A DNA stretch of 64,000 nucleotides from NCBI RefSeq assembly GCF_021401245.1, contig NZ_JACBFY010000006.1:248001-312000 (forward strand). The letters run 5' to 3'. This DNA is from Pseudacidovorax sp. NFM-22. Lineage in GTDB: Bacteria; Pseudomonadota; Gammaproteobacteria; Burkholderiales; Burkholderiaceae_C. Positions 50,955 through 60,240 of this stretch are shown piece by piece. The position numbers and the translations under genes are program-made. Under the pieces are notes generated by a model. That model was not told the origin of the DNA and searched no databases. It saw only the letters and a list, made by a program, of their open reading frames with translations. The first letter of the stretch is position 1. Every line of letters starts with the position of its first letter.

Positions 50955-52394
50955 ATGCATTTCGACTACGACAGCGGCCGCTTCGTCCAGACCGGGTCCG
51001 GCGGTGAGCGGCCCGCCATCGTGGCCCGCGACGGCCACCTGGACTGGGCCCAGCTGCAGCGCGAGGCCGAAGCCTGGTGCGACGAGGCCCGCCGCCTGGG
51101 CCTGGGCGCGGACATGCCCATCGTCATCCGCGGCCACAAGGAAGCGGCCTTCATGGTGGCGCTGACCGGCGCGCTGATGCTGCGCGCGCCCTTCGTGCCG
51201 GTCGATGCGGTGTACCCGGCCGAGCGCCTGGCCAGCATCTGCCAGATCCTCGATGCCCACCTGCTCTACGACGCGGCCCAGGGCCGTTTCGAGGTGCTGC
51301 GCGACGGCCCTGGCATGCCGCTGGCCGAGAAGCAGCTCTGCTACGTGATGTTCACGTCCGGCACCACCGGCCAGCCCAAGGGCGTGCAGATCGGCCGTGA
51401 GAGCGTGCAGGGCCTGATCGACTGGATGCGGCTGGACTTCGGCCTGGGCGAGCGCCCGGTCTTCCTCGACCAGACGGTGTTCAGCTTCGACGTGTCGCTC
51501 TACGACGTGTTCGGCACGCTGGCGCTGGGCGGCACCATCCTCATGCTCGACCGGCAGGACGCCGCCTCGCCGCTCAAGGTGGCGGCGCTGATGGCCGAGC
51601 ATGGCGTGACCACCTGGGTGTCCACGCCGTCCTTCGCGCAGCAGCAGCTGGTCAACCCGGGCTTCACGCAGGCCGCGCTGCCGCAGTTGCGCACCTTCGT
51701 CTTCTGCGGCGAGCCGCTGCCCGTGCCGCTGTGCCGGCAACTGCGCAAGCGCTTTCCCGATGTGCCGCTGCTCAACACCTATGGCCCGACCGAGGCCACG
51801 GTGGCGACCACGCTCCTGGTGGTGGAAGACGCCATGCTCGCCACCGACGCGCCGCTGCCCATCGGTCGTGCTAAGCGCGACAGCGCCGTGTACTGCGACG
51901 AGGGCGAGCTGTGCATCGCCGGCCCGCATGTGATGCGCGGCTACCTCAACCGGCCCGACCTCAACACCACGCGCATGTTCCTGCGCGACGGCCAGCGCGG
52001 CTTTCGCACTGGCGATCTGGGCACCGAGGCCGAGGACGGCCTGCTCTTCTGCCATGGCCGCATCGACGACCAGATCAAGCTCAACGGCTACCGGCTGGAG
52101 CTGATGGAAGTGGACGCCGCCCTGGCCACGCTACCGGGCCACCGCGGTGCCTCGGCCGTGGCCCTGCGCCGGCCCAACGGCGCTGTGGCGCGGCTGGTGG
52201 CCTTCGTCGAGACGGGCCGCGACGACCCGGCGCTGCCGGCCGAACTGGCCGACTGGAAGGCGCTGCTGGCCGCGCGCCTGCCGCACTACATGATCCCGTC
52301 GGAGCTGCTGCCCTGCGCGCAGCTGCCGGTGTCGGTCAACTACAAGACCGACCGCGCCAAACTGGCGCGGCTCTACGAGACGCTCAACGCTTGA
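50955..52394 (+). CDS. Adenylating ligase, DltA-like (amino-acid carrier-protein ligase)
   Basis: A 479-residue AMP-forming ligase. P-loop FTSGTTGQPKG (133-143), FCGEPLP with Cys251, TYGPTEATVATT (275-286), FRTGD (350-354) and the C-terminal Lys464 in NYKTDR. The Cys in FCGE and the following NTYGPTEATVA match DltA, where that Cys helps select D-alanine. It should activate an amino acid or similar acid as AMP ester and load Ser37 of the carrier. Convergent overlap of 11 nt with the AlgF-like gene at its 3' end. L-prolyl-type specificity is an alternative. Confidence 0.85.
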   Translation: MHFDYDSGRFVQTGSGGERPAIVARDGHLDWAQLQREAEAWCDEARRLGLGADMPIVIRGHKEAAFMVALTGALMLRAPFVPVDAVYPAERLASICQILDAHLLYDAAQGRFEVLRDGPGMPLAEKQLCYVMFTSGTTGQPKGVQIGRESVQGLIDWMRLDFGLGERPVFLDQTVFSFDVSLYDVFGTLALGGTILMLDRQDAASPLKVAALMAEHGVTTWVSTPSFAQQQLVNPGFTQAALPQLRTFVFCGEPLPVPLCRQLRKRFPDVPLLNTYGPTEATVATTLLVVEDAMLATDAPLPIGRAKRDSAVYCDEGELCIAGPHVMRGYLNRPDLNTTRMFLRDGQRGFRTGDLGTEAEDGLLFCHGRIDDQIKLNGYRLELMEVDAALATLPGHRGASAVALRRPNGAVARLVAFVETGRDDPALPAELADWKALLAARLPHYMIPSELLPCAQLPVSVNYKTDRAKLARLYETLNA

Positions 52395-53103
52395 AGGTGT
52401 CGGTGCGGGCCGGCTGCATCGTCAGCACCGGCTTGTCGGCCGTGCCGGTCATGAACAGGCTCAGGTGGTCGCCGGCCTGCAGCGCGGGCAGGGCCTGGGC
52501 CGCGCTCGCGGCGCTGCCGCAGGCCGCGGCCAGCTGGGCCTGCACCGGGTTCACCGAGCGCGCACCCGCCGCCATCGGCGCCACGTCGCGCACGACGGGC
52601 GTGCCGGCCGGCGCGATCTGCAGCTGGGCCTTCGCGCAGCCGGGCACCAGGTTGTAGAAGCGCAGCTCGGCCTTCAGCGCATCGGGCACGTCGCCCGTGT
52701 CGTCGATGGCGGTGAAGGCATGGCCGGCACCGTCGCGGCGCAGCACATAGGTGCCGAAACTGTCGGGCCGCACCTCCAGCGTCGCGGCCTTCTTGCCGCC
52801 CACCTGCACGGCGAAGGGCCGGCCACCGACGACGATGGCATAACTGGTGGCGGGCGCCTGCGGCCCGATGCGCTGCGCCGGGCCGCCGGCCACCTGCACC
52901 AGCAACGTCTGGTCCGTGGGATTGACCACGCGTACGAAGGACGAACCGGCGGGCGGGCGTGCGGCGTAGAGCTGGGACAGCGCACCGTCCTGGGCTCGGA
53001 CGGGCAGGGCCGAAGCAAAGGCCGCCGCAACGGCCAAGTGCGACATCAAGGTGGCACAGGCAGGGCGGGCGCGGCCCGCGAAGAAGGGCATAGGCATAGG
53101 CAT
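52384..53103 (-). CDS. AlgF-like periplasmic acylation protein
   Basis: A 239-residue exported protein. After a signal peptide (ending about ALPVRAQ) the sequence ALSQLYAARPPAGSSFVRVV then ATSYAIVVGGRPFAV follows the AlgF pattern (LYxxxxPxGSAFVRxxN). AlgF works in the periplasm with AlgI/AlgJ to acetylate alginate. It is separated by 181 nt from the MBOAT gene but has the same direction and pathway. An internal ATG at MSHLAVAAAF is an alternative start. The C-terminus overlaps the facing ligase gene. Confidence 0.78.
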   Translation of the reverse strand: MPMPMPFFAGRARPACATLMSHLAVAAAFASALPVRAQDGALSQLYAARPPAGSSFVRVVNPTDQTLLVQVAGGPAQRIGPQAPATSYAIVVGGRPFAVQVGGKKAATLEVRPDSFGTYVLRRDGAGHAFTAIDDTGDVPDALKAELRFYNLVPGCAKAQLQIAPAGTPVVRDVAPMAAGARSVNPVQAQLAAACGSAASAAQALPALQAGDHLSLFMTGTADKPVLTMQPARTDTFKR

Positions 53104-53284
53104 CCGACGGTGCTCAGGAGATGGCAGGGTGGTTCATATTCGTGACGGGTGCGCTCAGCGAACGGAAGGTACCTGGGGAGGCGCAATATCAATTCGGCGT
53201 GCGCAAAATCGATTAGAAATCCCTGGTTCTGTACAAAAACGATGGAGCTACGCGCGATAGCCGCAAGCTGATCGGGACGGCGCA

Positions 53285-54868
53285 TCAAAACTGGAAGTAA
53301 AGGAACCGCGCTTCCCGGTGCAGGTTCATGACGCTGACCAGCAACAGCAGCAGCACCACGACCAGCCAGCCCGTGCTGGGCTGCCAGCGCAGCCATGCGG
53401 GCCGGCCTTCCTGCACGCGGCCCAGCGCGGGCGAGAAGCGGCCGAGGATCTGGTACGCATTGGGTGCGCCCCAGGCGATGGCCAGCAGACCCACGATGAG
53501 CAGCGCCTGCACATGGCGGCCGACGAAGGCCTGCCAGCCGGCCCAGCCTTGCGCCAGCAGGTCGGCCGCCTGGGCGACGCCCAGCGATTCCACGCCGCGC
53601 AGCCCGGCCATGCCTTCGAGCAACGCCAGTGCGCCCTGCACGTCATGGGCGCGGAAGAACACATGGGCCACCGTCACCGAGGCAAAGGTCAGGCCCACGC
53701 AGGCGATGAGCCACAGCCGCCTGCCGCGCGCGCCCTGCGGCGCGACGCGCGGCGCCAGGCCGATGCGCCAGGCGTGGTTGATGCACAGGTAGCTGCCATG
53801 CAGCAGCCCGTAGATGAAGAACTGCAGGCCCGCGCCATGCCACACGCCCGCCAGCCCCATGGTGTAGAGCGTGGGCCAGCCGATCATCAGCGCGAAGCCC
53901 AGCGGCGTGCGGCTGCCCACGGCGCCCACCGGCAGGCCGCGGCGGCTGCGCCAGCGCGAGACCTTCATGGCCATCGGGTAGTACAGGTAGGTGGTGAGGT
54001 AGCGCGTCAGCGTCATGTGCCAGCGCGCCCAGTAGTCGATGATGCTGGCCGCCTTGAAGGGCGAGTTGAAGTTCAGCGGAAAGCGCACGCCGAACATCTT
54101 GGCCAGGCCCAGCGCCATGTCCGAATAGCCCGAGAAGTCGAAGTACAGCTGCAGCGTGTAGGCCAGCGCGGCGCCCCAGGCGCCCCAGAACTGCGGGTCG
54201 CCCGGTGCCGCGAAGCCCGCATCGGCATAGGGCGCGATGCTGTCGGCCAGCAGCACCTTCTTGGCCAGCCCGATGACGAACAGCGTGCCGCCCACCGACA
54301 GGTTCTCGGCGCGGAAGCGGTAGGTCTCGGCCTGGTCGAACTGCGGCATCATTTCCTTGTGATGCAGCACCGGCCCCGCGATCAGGTGCGGGAAGAAGGT
54401 GACGAACAGCGTGTGGTTGAGCAGGCTGGCCTTCTTCACCGTGCCGGCCTGGCAGTCCAGCAGGTAGCCGATCTGCGTGAAGGTGAAGAAGGAGATGCCC
54501 AGCGGCAGCAGGATGTCCTGCACCGGCCCCGCGCGCAGCCCCAGGTCGGCCAGCGCACCCAGCAGCGTGGTGAAGTACTTGTAGTGGAACAGCAGCGCCA
54601 GGTTGCAGCCCACGCCCACGGCCGTGATCCACCACTGGCGCCGCTTGTCGGCGGCACTGCCGATGATGAGCCGGCTGAACACATGGTTGACCAGGATCGA
54701 GCCGGCCAGCAGCGCGACGAAGCGCGGGTTCCACCAGCCATAGAAGACGAAGGACGTCAGGCACAGCCACAGCGCCGCCCAGCGGCGGCCGGCCGCGGCC
54801 AGGGCGTAGTAGCCGCCCAGCGCCACCGGCAGGAAGAGGAACAGGAAGAGGTACGAGTTGAACAGCAT
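53285..54868 (-). CDS. MBOAT O-acyltransferase, AlgI/DltB-like
   Basis: A 527-residue membrane acyltransferase with about ten or more helices, starting MLFNSYLFLFLFLPVALGGY. The MBOAT core has SIIDYWARWHMTLTRYL (His284) and the catalytic His344 in AGVWHGAGLQFFIYG. It moves an acyl group across the inner membrane to the periplasmic Alg-type proteins. Start ATG 54868, 5 nt after the upstream stop; the longer frame is not used. Sequence alone does not separate AlgI from DltB, but here the neighbours include both Alg-type and Dlt-type partners. Confidence 0.92.
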   Translation of the reverse strand: MLFNSYLFLFLFLPVALGGYYALAAAGRRWAALWLCLTSFVFYGWWNPRFVALLAGSILVNHVFSRLIIGSAADKRRQWWITAVGVGCNLALLFHYKYFTTLLGALADLGLRAGPVQDILLPLGISFFTFTQIGYLLDCQAGTVKKASLLNHTLFVTFFPHLIAGPVLHHKEMMPQFDQAETYRFRAENLSVGGTLFVIGLAKKVLLADSIAPYADAGFAAPGDPQFWGAWGAALAYTLQLYFDFSGYSDMALGLAKMFGVRFPLNFNSPFKAASIIDYWARWHMTLTRYLTTYLYYPMAMKVSRWRSRRGLPVGAVGSRTPLGFALMIGWPTLYTMGLAGVWHGAGLQFFIYGLLHGSYLCINHAWRIGLAPRVAPQGARGRRLWLIACVGLTFASVTVAHVFFRAHDVQGALALLEGMAGLRGVESLGVAQAADLLAQGWAGWQAFVGRHVQALLIVGLLAIAWGAPNAYQILGRFSPALGRVQEGRPAWLRWQPSTGWLVVVLLLLLVSVMNLHREARFLYFQF

Positions 54869-54873
54869 GCGCG

Positions 54874-55980
54874 TCAGGGCAGGGCGGCGGCGGCGCGCGC
54901 CTCGTCGGCGCTCAGGGGCAGCGAGAGCGAGAGCTCGGAGAAGGTCCACACGACGAGCTTGAGGCTGGCGGGCCAGCGCTCCTGCTGCGCCAGGGCGGCC
55001 AGCATGGCGCCGGAGAAGTAGCCGCCGTCGTGGCTGAGCGTCCAGACCTCGCGGCCGAGCTGGCGGCCCAGGCGGCCGGGAAATTCGCTGCGCAGGCCGT
55101 TGGAATCGCCCACCAGCAGCACCTCGGCGGCGGGGCCGGCATCCAGCAGGCCGCCGCTGGCCACCGGCACGATGCGCTCGGGCGTGAAGCGCTCCAGCGC
55201 CGGGCGCCAGCCTTCAGGCAGCCGATCGAGGCCGGCCAGCATGATCAGGTCGCCCATGCGCGGCTCGGGCGCGGCGCCGCGCTGGTCGTCGAAGCGCTGG
55301 GTGCCGGGACCGCCCAGCATCGGCAGCGCGGCGCGCCCGATGGCATCGGCTGCCGCCTCGGCGCCCGCCGGGGCCATGTGCACGTCGGTGCGGTAGTAGG
55401 CCTGGGGCAGGGCCGCCAGCGCAGGGCGCAGGTCCACCTGCGACACGCCGGCCTCGGCCAGGCGCTGCTGCCAGTCGTCCAGCCGGGCCTGCATGGCGGC
55501 CGACACCGGCAGGCCGCACAGGTGCGCGGCCTCGATGCGCGACTTGTCCGGCACCGTGGCCACCACCAGCTGCACGCCGCGCGCGCGCAGCACCTGCGCC
55601 CAATGCCGCATCAGGGCCAGGCGGCGCGCATAGGCCGCGGCCGCGACGGCCTCGCCGGCCGCCGGGCGCAGGCCGTCGCGGTAGAACAGCCAGCCGGGGC
55701 AGCCCGGGGCCACCTGCGGACCCAGGTCGCCCAGCAGGCGCCAGCGCAGGCCGGCGCCCCAGCGCGTCCAGTCGGACTGGCCGGGCAGGGCGCCCAGGGT
55801 GCGGTTCATGGCGGCCTCGGCGCCGGCCTGCGGCCAGGCGCTGCGGTCCGCCGTCGCCAGCCGCCACAGCCCCCAGGCGAGGCCGGCGACCAGCAGCAGG
55901 CCGATGACGAAGGCGAAGCGGACGTGCCGGCGGTCGGGCGTGGCGGTGGCGGAGGGCGGGGGCGCCGGCGGTGCGGCCAT
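54874..55980 (-). CDS. AlgJ/AlgX-like SGNH acyltransferase
   Basis: A 368-residue protein with one N-terminal membrane anchor (about 22-42) and a periplasmic SGNH-like domain. The active residues fit AlgJ/AlgX: Asp199 and His201 in RTDVHMAPAGA and Ser293 in LLVGDSNGLRSEFP. ATVPDKSRIEAAHLC is another family stretch. It probably accepts the acyl group delivered by the MBOAT and passes it to the polymer. The GTG/ATG start overlaps the previous stop. Confidence 0.85.
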   Translation of the reverse strand: MAAPPAPPPSATATPDRRHVRFAFVIGLLLVAGLAWGLWRLATADRSAWPQAGAEAAMNRTLGALPGQSDWTRWGAGLRWRLLGDLGPQVAPGCPGWLFYRDGLRPAAGEAVAAAAYARRLALMRHWAQVLRARGVQLVVATVPDKSRIEAAHLCGLPVSAAMQARLDDWQQRLAEAGVSQVDLRPALAALPQAYYRTDVHMAPAGAEAAADAIGRAALPMLGGPGTQRFDDQRGAAPEPRMGDLIMLAGLDRLPEGWRPALERFTPERIVPVASGGLLDAGPAAEVLLVGDSNGLRSEFPGRLGRQLGREVWTLSHDGGYFSGAMLAALAQQERWPASLKLVVWTFSELSLSLPLSADEARAAAALP

Positions 55981-55982
55981 GC

Positions 55983-56972
55983 TCACGCGAGCGCGGCCTG
56001 GATGCGGCGCTGCCACTCCTCGGCCGACACCACCGACGCGCTGTCCCACAGCCCGCGCGCGTCCGGTCCCAGGTGGAAGTTGGGCTCGAACAGCTGCCAC
56101 ACCAGCGCCTGCGGCTTCTGCTGGCGGAAGGCGTTCGATTCCACGTACTCGAGCAGCACGCGCCAGAAGCCCACGTCGCCCGGCTTCCAGTTGACCGACA
56201 CCGGCCGGTCGAGCAGGTTCGACAGCTTCTGCGGAAAGCCGAAGTAGGGCTGCACCATGCTGTTGCCGGTGACGTGCACCGGCGAGGGCGCGTCGGCCAG
56301 CAGGCTTTCGCCATCGCCGGCGCGGCGCACCGAATAGATCTCGCGGCCCACGGCGCGGCGCTGCTCGGGCGAGAGGAAGCGGTCCGCCAGGTCGCCGTAG
56401 CGGCGTTCGTTGATCAGCGGCCCCAGCGCCATGCCGGTGCCGGGCTGGCCGGCCAGGTTGGGCACCTTCTGGCGGATCAGGTCGGCCGTGGCCTGGGCCG
56501 TGGCGTCGGCCGCGGGCTGCGCCCAATGCTGGTCGGTGCGGTAGTAGACCGGCTGGCCGGCGGCCTTGAGGGCCATCAGCAGCTTGTCGTCGTCGAAGGT
56601 GGCCACGCCCGCCGTCTGCAGGCGCGAGAGGATGCCGGCGTAGCGCTGGCGCATCTCGGGCGACATGGGCTTGTCCGCGGGCAGCTTCTCCTCGTAGATG
56701 CGCATCTTGTCGGGCAGCACCGGCACCACCAGGGCCACGCCCTTGGCCGCCAGCAACTGGCCGACCTGCGCCACGCGGGCCACGGTGGCGTCGATGCCCT
56801 TCCAGTCGGGCGTGGACAGGCTGTCCCAGGCCGCGAAGATGTAGTTGTCCTGGCCCACGAAGGCCAGGTTGTCGGCGGGCTGGGCGCGTGCCAGGCCGGC
56901 CAGGGCCAGGCCCATGGGCAGGCCCAGCAGGTGGCGGCGGCGCAGGCCGCTGGCGGTGCGGTCGTCGGTCAT
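55983..56972 (-). CDS. AlgJ/AlgX-like SGNH protein with Tat-type signal
   Basis: A 329-residue exported protein. The N-terminus has a twin-arginine run (RRRHLLGLPMGLALAGLARA), a Tat-like signal. The SGNH features are Asp147 and His149 in RTDQHWAQPAAD and Ser238 in GNSMVQPYFGF, where the usual GDS is GNS. It shares the family with the following gene, so two related acyltransferases act in one pathway, as AlgJ and AlgX do for alginate. It lies 64 nt after the NfrA-like gene. Confidence 0.85.
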   Translation of the reverse strand: MTDDRTASGLRRRHLLGLPMGLALAGLARAQPADNLAFVGQDNYIFAAWDSLSTPDWKGIDATVARVAQVGQLLAAKGVALVVPVLPDKMRIYEEKLPADKPMSPEMRQRYAGILSRLQTAGVATFDDDKLLMALKAAGQPVYYRTDQHWAQPAADATAQATADLIRQKVPNLAGQPGTGMALGPLINERRYGDLADRFLSPEQRRAVGREIYSVRRAGDGESLLADAPSPVHVTGNSMVQPYFGFPQKLSNLLDRPVSVNWKPGDVGFWRVLLEYVESNAFRQQKPQALVWQLFEPNFHLGPDARGLWDSASVVSAEEWQRRIQAALA

Positions 56973-57036
56973 GGATGCAAACCCCTCGTGTGCGTGTCGT
57001 CCCGGTGCGCGCGGCGGGGCCGCGCGCCGGCGGGAA

Positions 57037-60000
57037 TCAGTAGGAATAGGACAGCGTCATGAACAGGCCCTTGGCCCGGTCCGCGTCGCCGCCCAGGCGG
57101 GCGCGGTACTGCAGGCTCAGGTCGGCATGCGAGCGCTGGGCGTTGTAGCGGTCCTCGTTGAGCCAGTAGCGCAGGTTGACGCCGATGCCGGCGCCGGCCG
57201 ACCAGCTGCTGCCGTTGCCCGCCAGCGCGAAGCTGCTGGCGCCGGCCAGGGGCACGCCGCTGACCCGCGCCTGCGTCGAGTACCAGTCGGCGGCCAGCGT
57301 GACGTGCGGGAACACCACCAGCCGGTCGCTGTACGAGGTCAGGAAGCTGCGGCCCACGCGCACTTCGCCGGCCGCGAAGCCCTGGCCGCGGCGAAGGCGC
57401 CCGTTGCCGGTGGCGAGCGTGTTGCCCGAGGCATCGCGCTCGGTGTAGTCCACGCCATGGTCCAGCAGCGTGTAGCCGGCCTGCACGTAGCCTTCCATCG
57501 TGTACCAGCTGGGCTTGTCCAGCCGCAGCGCCGTGCCCTCGTAGAAGCCGTAGAGCATGTAGGCCTGCCAGCCGCCCGAGGCCTTGCTGCCCTGGTAGTC
57601 GATGGTGGCGGCCTGGCTGTTGAGCGCGCAGCGCACCGAGGCGGGCCCCGCATTGATGGCACCCGAGCGCGTGGCCGTGCCCAGCAGGAACTGCCGCTCG
57701 ATGCCGAAGGTGAGGTTGGTGCCCGCATCGGGCGTGAAGCGCGCGCCGATGGCGCCCGTGGTCGAGGGCCAGCCCGAGGCGCTGTTGAAGGTGCCCTGGT
57801 TCACAGTGGTCGTGCCGCCGCAGGGGTTGTCCACCACCTGCGCGCCGGTCACCGTGTTGCCGCTGTGCAGCGTGTTGGACAGCCGGCCGTAGACCTCGAA
57901 GGTGCGGTTGCTGCTGTTGAGGAAGGTCGGCGGGCGCCAGTAGGCCTCCACGGTGCTGAAGGTGGAATTGCCCGGCACCGAGATCGGCTGGCCCGCCAGG
58001 GCGTTGGACGGCGAGCGCGCGCCGCGGTAGCCCACCGAGGCATTGACGCCCCATTCGCGCGAGAAGTTGGCGATGGCGCTGCGGGTATCGAAGCGCTGCT
58101 GCTTGTCCAGCGTGAGCTTGCCCGCGTCGGCATCGTCGATGGCCTGCCGCAGCATGGCGGCGGCGGCCGGACGGTTGCCGACGGCGGCGGTGGCATAGGC
58201 CTCGTCCAGCACGTTGGTCTCGGGCGCCTCGCCGGTGCTGCGCGCCGCCACGAAGTCCTGCAGCGACAGGTCGTACTGCTTGCGCGCGCCATGGAGGTAG
58301 GCGCGCTGGCGCAGCAGGCCGGCGTCGGTGGGCTTGGCCGCCAGGGCCGTGTTCAGGCGGTCCATGGCCTCCTGCTGCTCCTGCGCATTGCCCGAGGCCA
58401 GCGTGGTGGTCAGCAGGTTCTGGTTGGCCTCGCTGTCGGGCTGCTCGGCCACGGCGCGGCGGGCCAGGGCGATGGCCTTGGGGTATTCCTGCCGGCCATA
58501 GGCCGCATAGGCGCGGCTGGCGGGGCTGTCGGTGCCCGGGTCGTCCCAGGGCGCCAGTTCGCAGACGGTGCCGTAGGGCGTGTCGCGGCACAGCTGCAGC
58601 GGCGCATGGGTCTCCAGGCTGTTGTCGGCATCGCTCCCCCAGCCGGCGAAGCGGCTGGCACGCTTGAGGCGTGCCTGCGCCTGGGCATCGTCCGCGGGCA
58701 GCGGGGCCAGCAGCGCCTTGGCGCGATTGGGCTGGTCGGCGGCCAGCGCCAGGTCGGCGCCGATCAGCCGGGCATTGCGGCGCTGGTCGTCGGTGATCCA
58801 GTCCAGGGCCAGCACCTCGTCGATGTCCTGCTGCGCGGCGGCGGTCTCGCCCAGCGACTGGCGCAGGTAGGCGCGCAGCAGCTGCACGCCGGTGTTCTCG
58901 TCGTCGGCCGACAGCGCCTCGGTGGCGGCCTTCTCGGCCGCGGCGTCGTCGCGCATGGCCTGCAGCACGCCGATCAGCAGCATGCGGTGGCTCGCCACGT
59001 CGGGCGCGATGCGCACCGCGTCGCGGGCCTCGGCCAGCGCCTCGCGGTTGCGGCCCTTGTTGAGGGCGGCATAGGCGGCCTGGGCGTGCAGGTTGGCGAT
59101 CTGCTGCCGCGCCAGGCGCATGCGGGCCATGATCGCGTCCTTGTTGGGCGCGCCCAGGGCCATGGCCACGTTGCCGTACTGCACCACGTCGTCGTAGCGC
59201 TGCTGGTTCTCCAGCGCGTTGAGCCACAGCAGCGTCCAGGGGCCCTGGCTCGGATCGATGCGCACCGCCTGCTCGGCCAGCCTGGCGGCCTCGGCGTACT
59301 TGCCGTCGTTGTAGAGGGTGTAGGCCTCGGTGGCGATCGGGAAGCCGCGGCGGTAGGCCTCGGTGGTGGGCGCGGCGCCGGTGCCGGCGGGCGCCGGGCG
59401 CAGGTTGACCAGCGCGGCCTGCAGCTCGGGGCTGCCGTGGCCTTGCGCGATGGCCTGCACGGCGCTGCGCTCGGCCTCGTCCAGGCGGCCGAGCTTCTGC
59501 AGCGTGTAGACGCGCAGCAGCTGCAGGCGCGGCACGTCCGGCCGCAGCTTCAGGGCGGCGTCGGCGCGCTCCAGGGCCAGGGCATAGCGGCCCTGGTTGT
59601 AGGCGCGGTAGCCCTGCGCGGCCAGGCGCCAGGCGGTGCCGCGCAGGCGGTTGCCGCCGCGGCTCGCGCGCCCGGCGCGGGGCCCGGGCGCACGCGCGGC
59701 GGGGGCGGCGCGGCGTTCGCCGGGCCGCACGAACTGCGCGGGCGCATCGGGCGAGGGCGGCTCCTGCAGTTGCGCCAGGTCCAGGCGCGTCGGGATCGTC
59801 GGCAGGCGGCGGGCGCCGGCGCCCAGCACCACGTCGGGCCCGCCGGGCGGGAAGGGACCCTGCGGCGGCGCCGGCGGCGGCGCACCGCCGATCTGCATCA
59901 GCGGATCGGCGTCGGCGGAAGAGGGCAGGCCCCGCGGCTCGATGCGGGCCATGCGCACCATGGCCAGGCTGTCGCCCGACAGGCGCCGGCGCCAGCCGGG

Positions 60001-60240
60001 CAGCTCGGCCATCTGCAGGGCGTCCTGCGGGGTTTCGGGCACGGGTGCGGGCGCCGGCTGTCCGCCGGCCGTGGCCGTCTCGGGCAGCGCCAACCGGTAG
60101 GCGACACGCAGCTGGACGCCGGTGTCCTGCCCGGCGGGTGCCTCGGCGGCGAGGGGCGCGACCGAGGCCAGGGCCGGCATCACCGGCCAGGCCGCGGCCA
60201 GGGCCATCGCCAGCGTGGCTTTGCGGTGCAGCGGTTTCAT
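57037..60240 (-). CDS. nfrA: NfrA-like outer-membrane TPR/beta-barrel protein
   Basis: A 1067-residue exported protein (signal about 1-26). A Pro-rich linker (about 60-190) is followed by many TPR-like helical repeats (about 200-720; AYTLYNDGKYAEAARLAEQA, AYAALNKGRNREALAEARDA), then a beta-barrel C-terminus (about 780-1067) ending GLFMTLSYSY with a terminal aromatic residue typical of outer-membrane proteins. In E. coli NfrA is the N4 phage receptor and is required for export of a c-di-GMP-controlled glycan. Start ATG 60240 overlaps the nfrB stop. Confidence 0.88.
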   Translation of the reverse strand: MKPLHRKATLAMALAAAWPVMPALASVAPLAAEAPAGQDTGVQLRVAYRLALPETATAGGQPAPAPVPETPQDALQMAELPGWRRRLSGDSLAMVRMARIEPRGLPSSADADPLMQIGGAPPPAPPQGPFPPGGPDVVLGAGARRLPTIPTRLDLAQLQEPPSPDAPAQFVRPGERRAAPAARAPGPRAGRASRGGNRLRGTAWRLAAQGYRAYNQGRYALALERADAALKLRPDVPRLQLLRVYTLQKLGRLDEAERSAVQAIAQGHGSPELQAALVNLRPAPAGTGAAPTTEAYRRGFPIATEAYTLYNDGKYAEAARLAEQAVRIDPSQGPWTLLWLNALENQQRYDDVVQYGNVAMALGAPNKDAIMARMRLARQQIANLHAQAAYAALNKGRNREALAEARDAVRIAPDVASHRMLLIGVLQAMRDDAAAEKAATEALSADDENTGVQLLRAYLRQSLGETAAAQQDIDEVLALDWITDDQRRNARLIGADLALAADQPNRAKALLAPLPADDAQAQARLKRASRFAGWGSDADNSLETHAPLQLCRDTPYGTVCELAPWDDPGTDSPASRAYAAYGRQEYPKAIALARRAVAEQPDSEANQNLLTTTLASGNAQEQQEAMDRLNTALAAKPTDAGLLRQRAYLHGARKQYDLSLQDFVAARSTGEAPETNVLDEAYATAAVGNRPAAAAMLRQAIDDADAGKLTLDKQQRFDTRSAIANFSREWGVNASVGYRGARSPSNALAGQPISVPGNSTFSTVEAYWRPPTFLNSSNRTFEVYGRLSNTLHSGNTVTGAQVVDNPCGGTTTVNQGTFNSASGWPSTTGAIGARFTPDAGTNLTFGIERQFLLGTATRSGAINAGPASVRCALNSQAATIDYQGSKASGGWQAYMLYGFYEGTALRLDKPSWYTMEGYVQAGYTLLDHGVDYTERDASGNTLATGNGRLRRGQGFAAGEVRVGRSFLTSYSDRLVVFPHVTLAADWYSTQARVSGVPLAGASSFALAGNGSSWSAGAGIGVNLRYWLNEDRYNAQRSHADLSLQYRARLGGDADRAKGLFMTLSYSY

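Noticed and set aside
49383..52055. Long minus-strand open frame opposite the acyl-activation operon
   Set aside because: The same shadow effect; the plus-strand ligase, carrier and flavoprotein carry clear motifs.
53104..53284. Small minus-strand gene between the MBOAT and AlgF-like genes
   Set aside because: An open frame exists but lacks a ribosome-binding site and family features; the stretch looks like a leader with lower GC.
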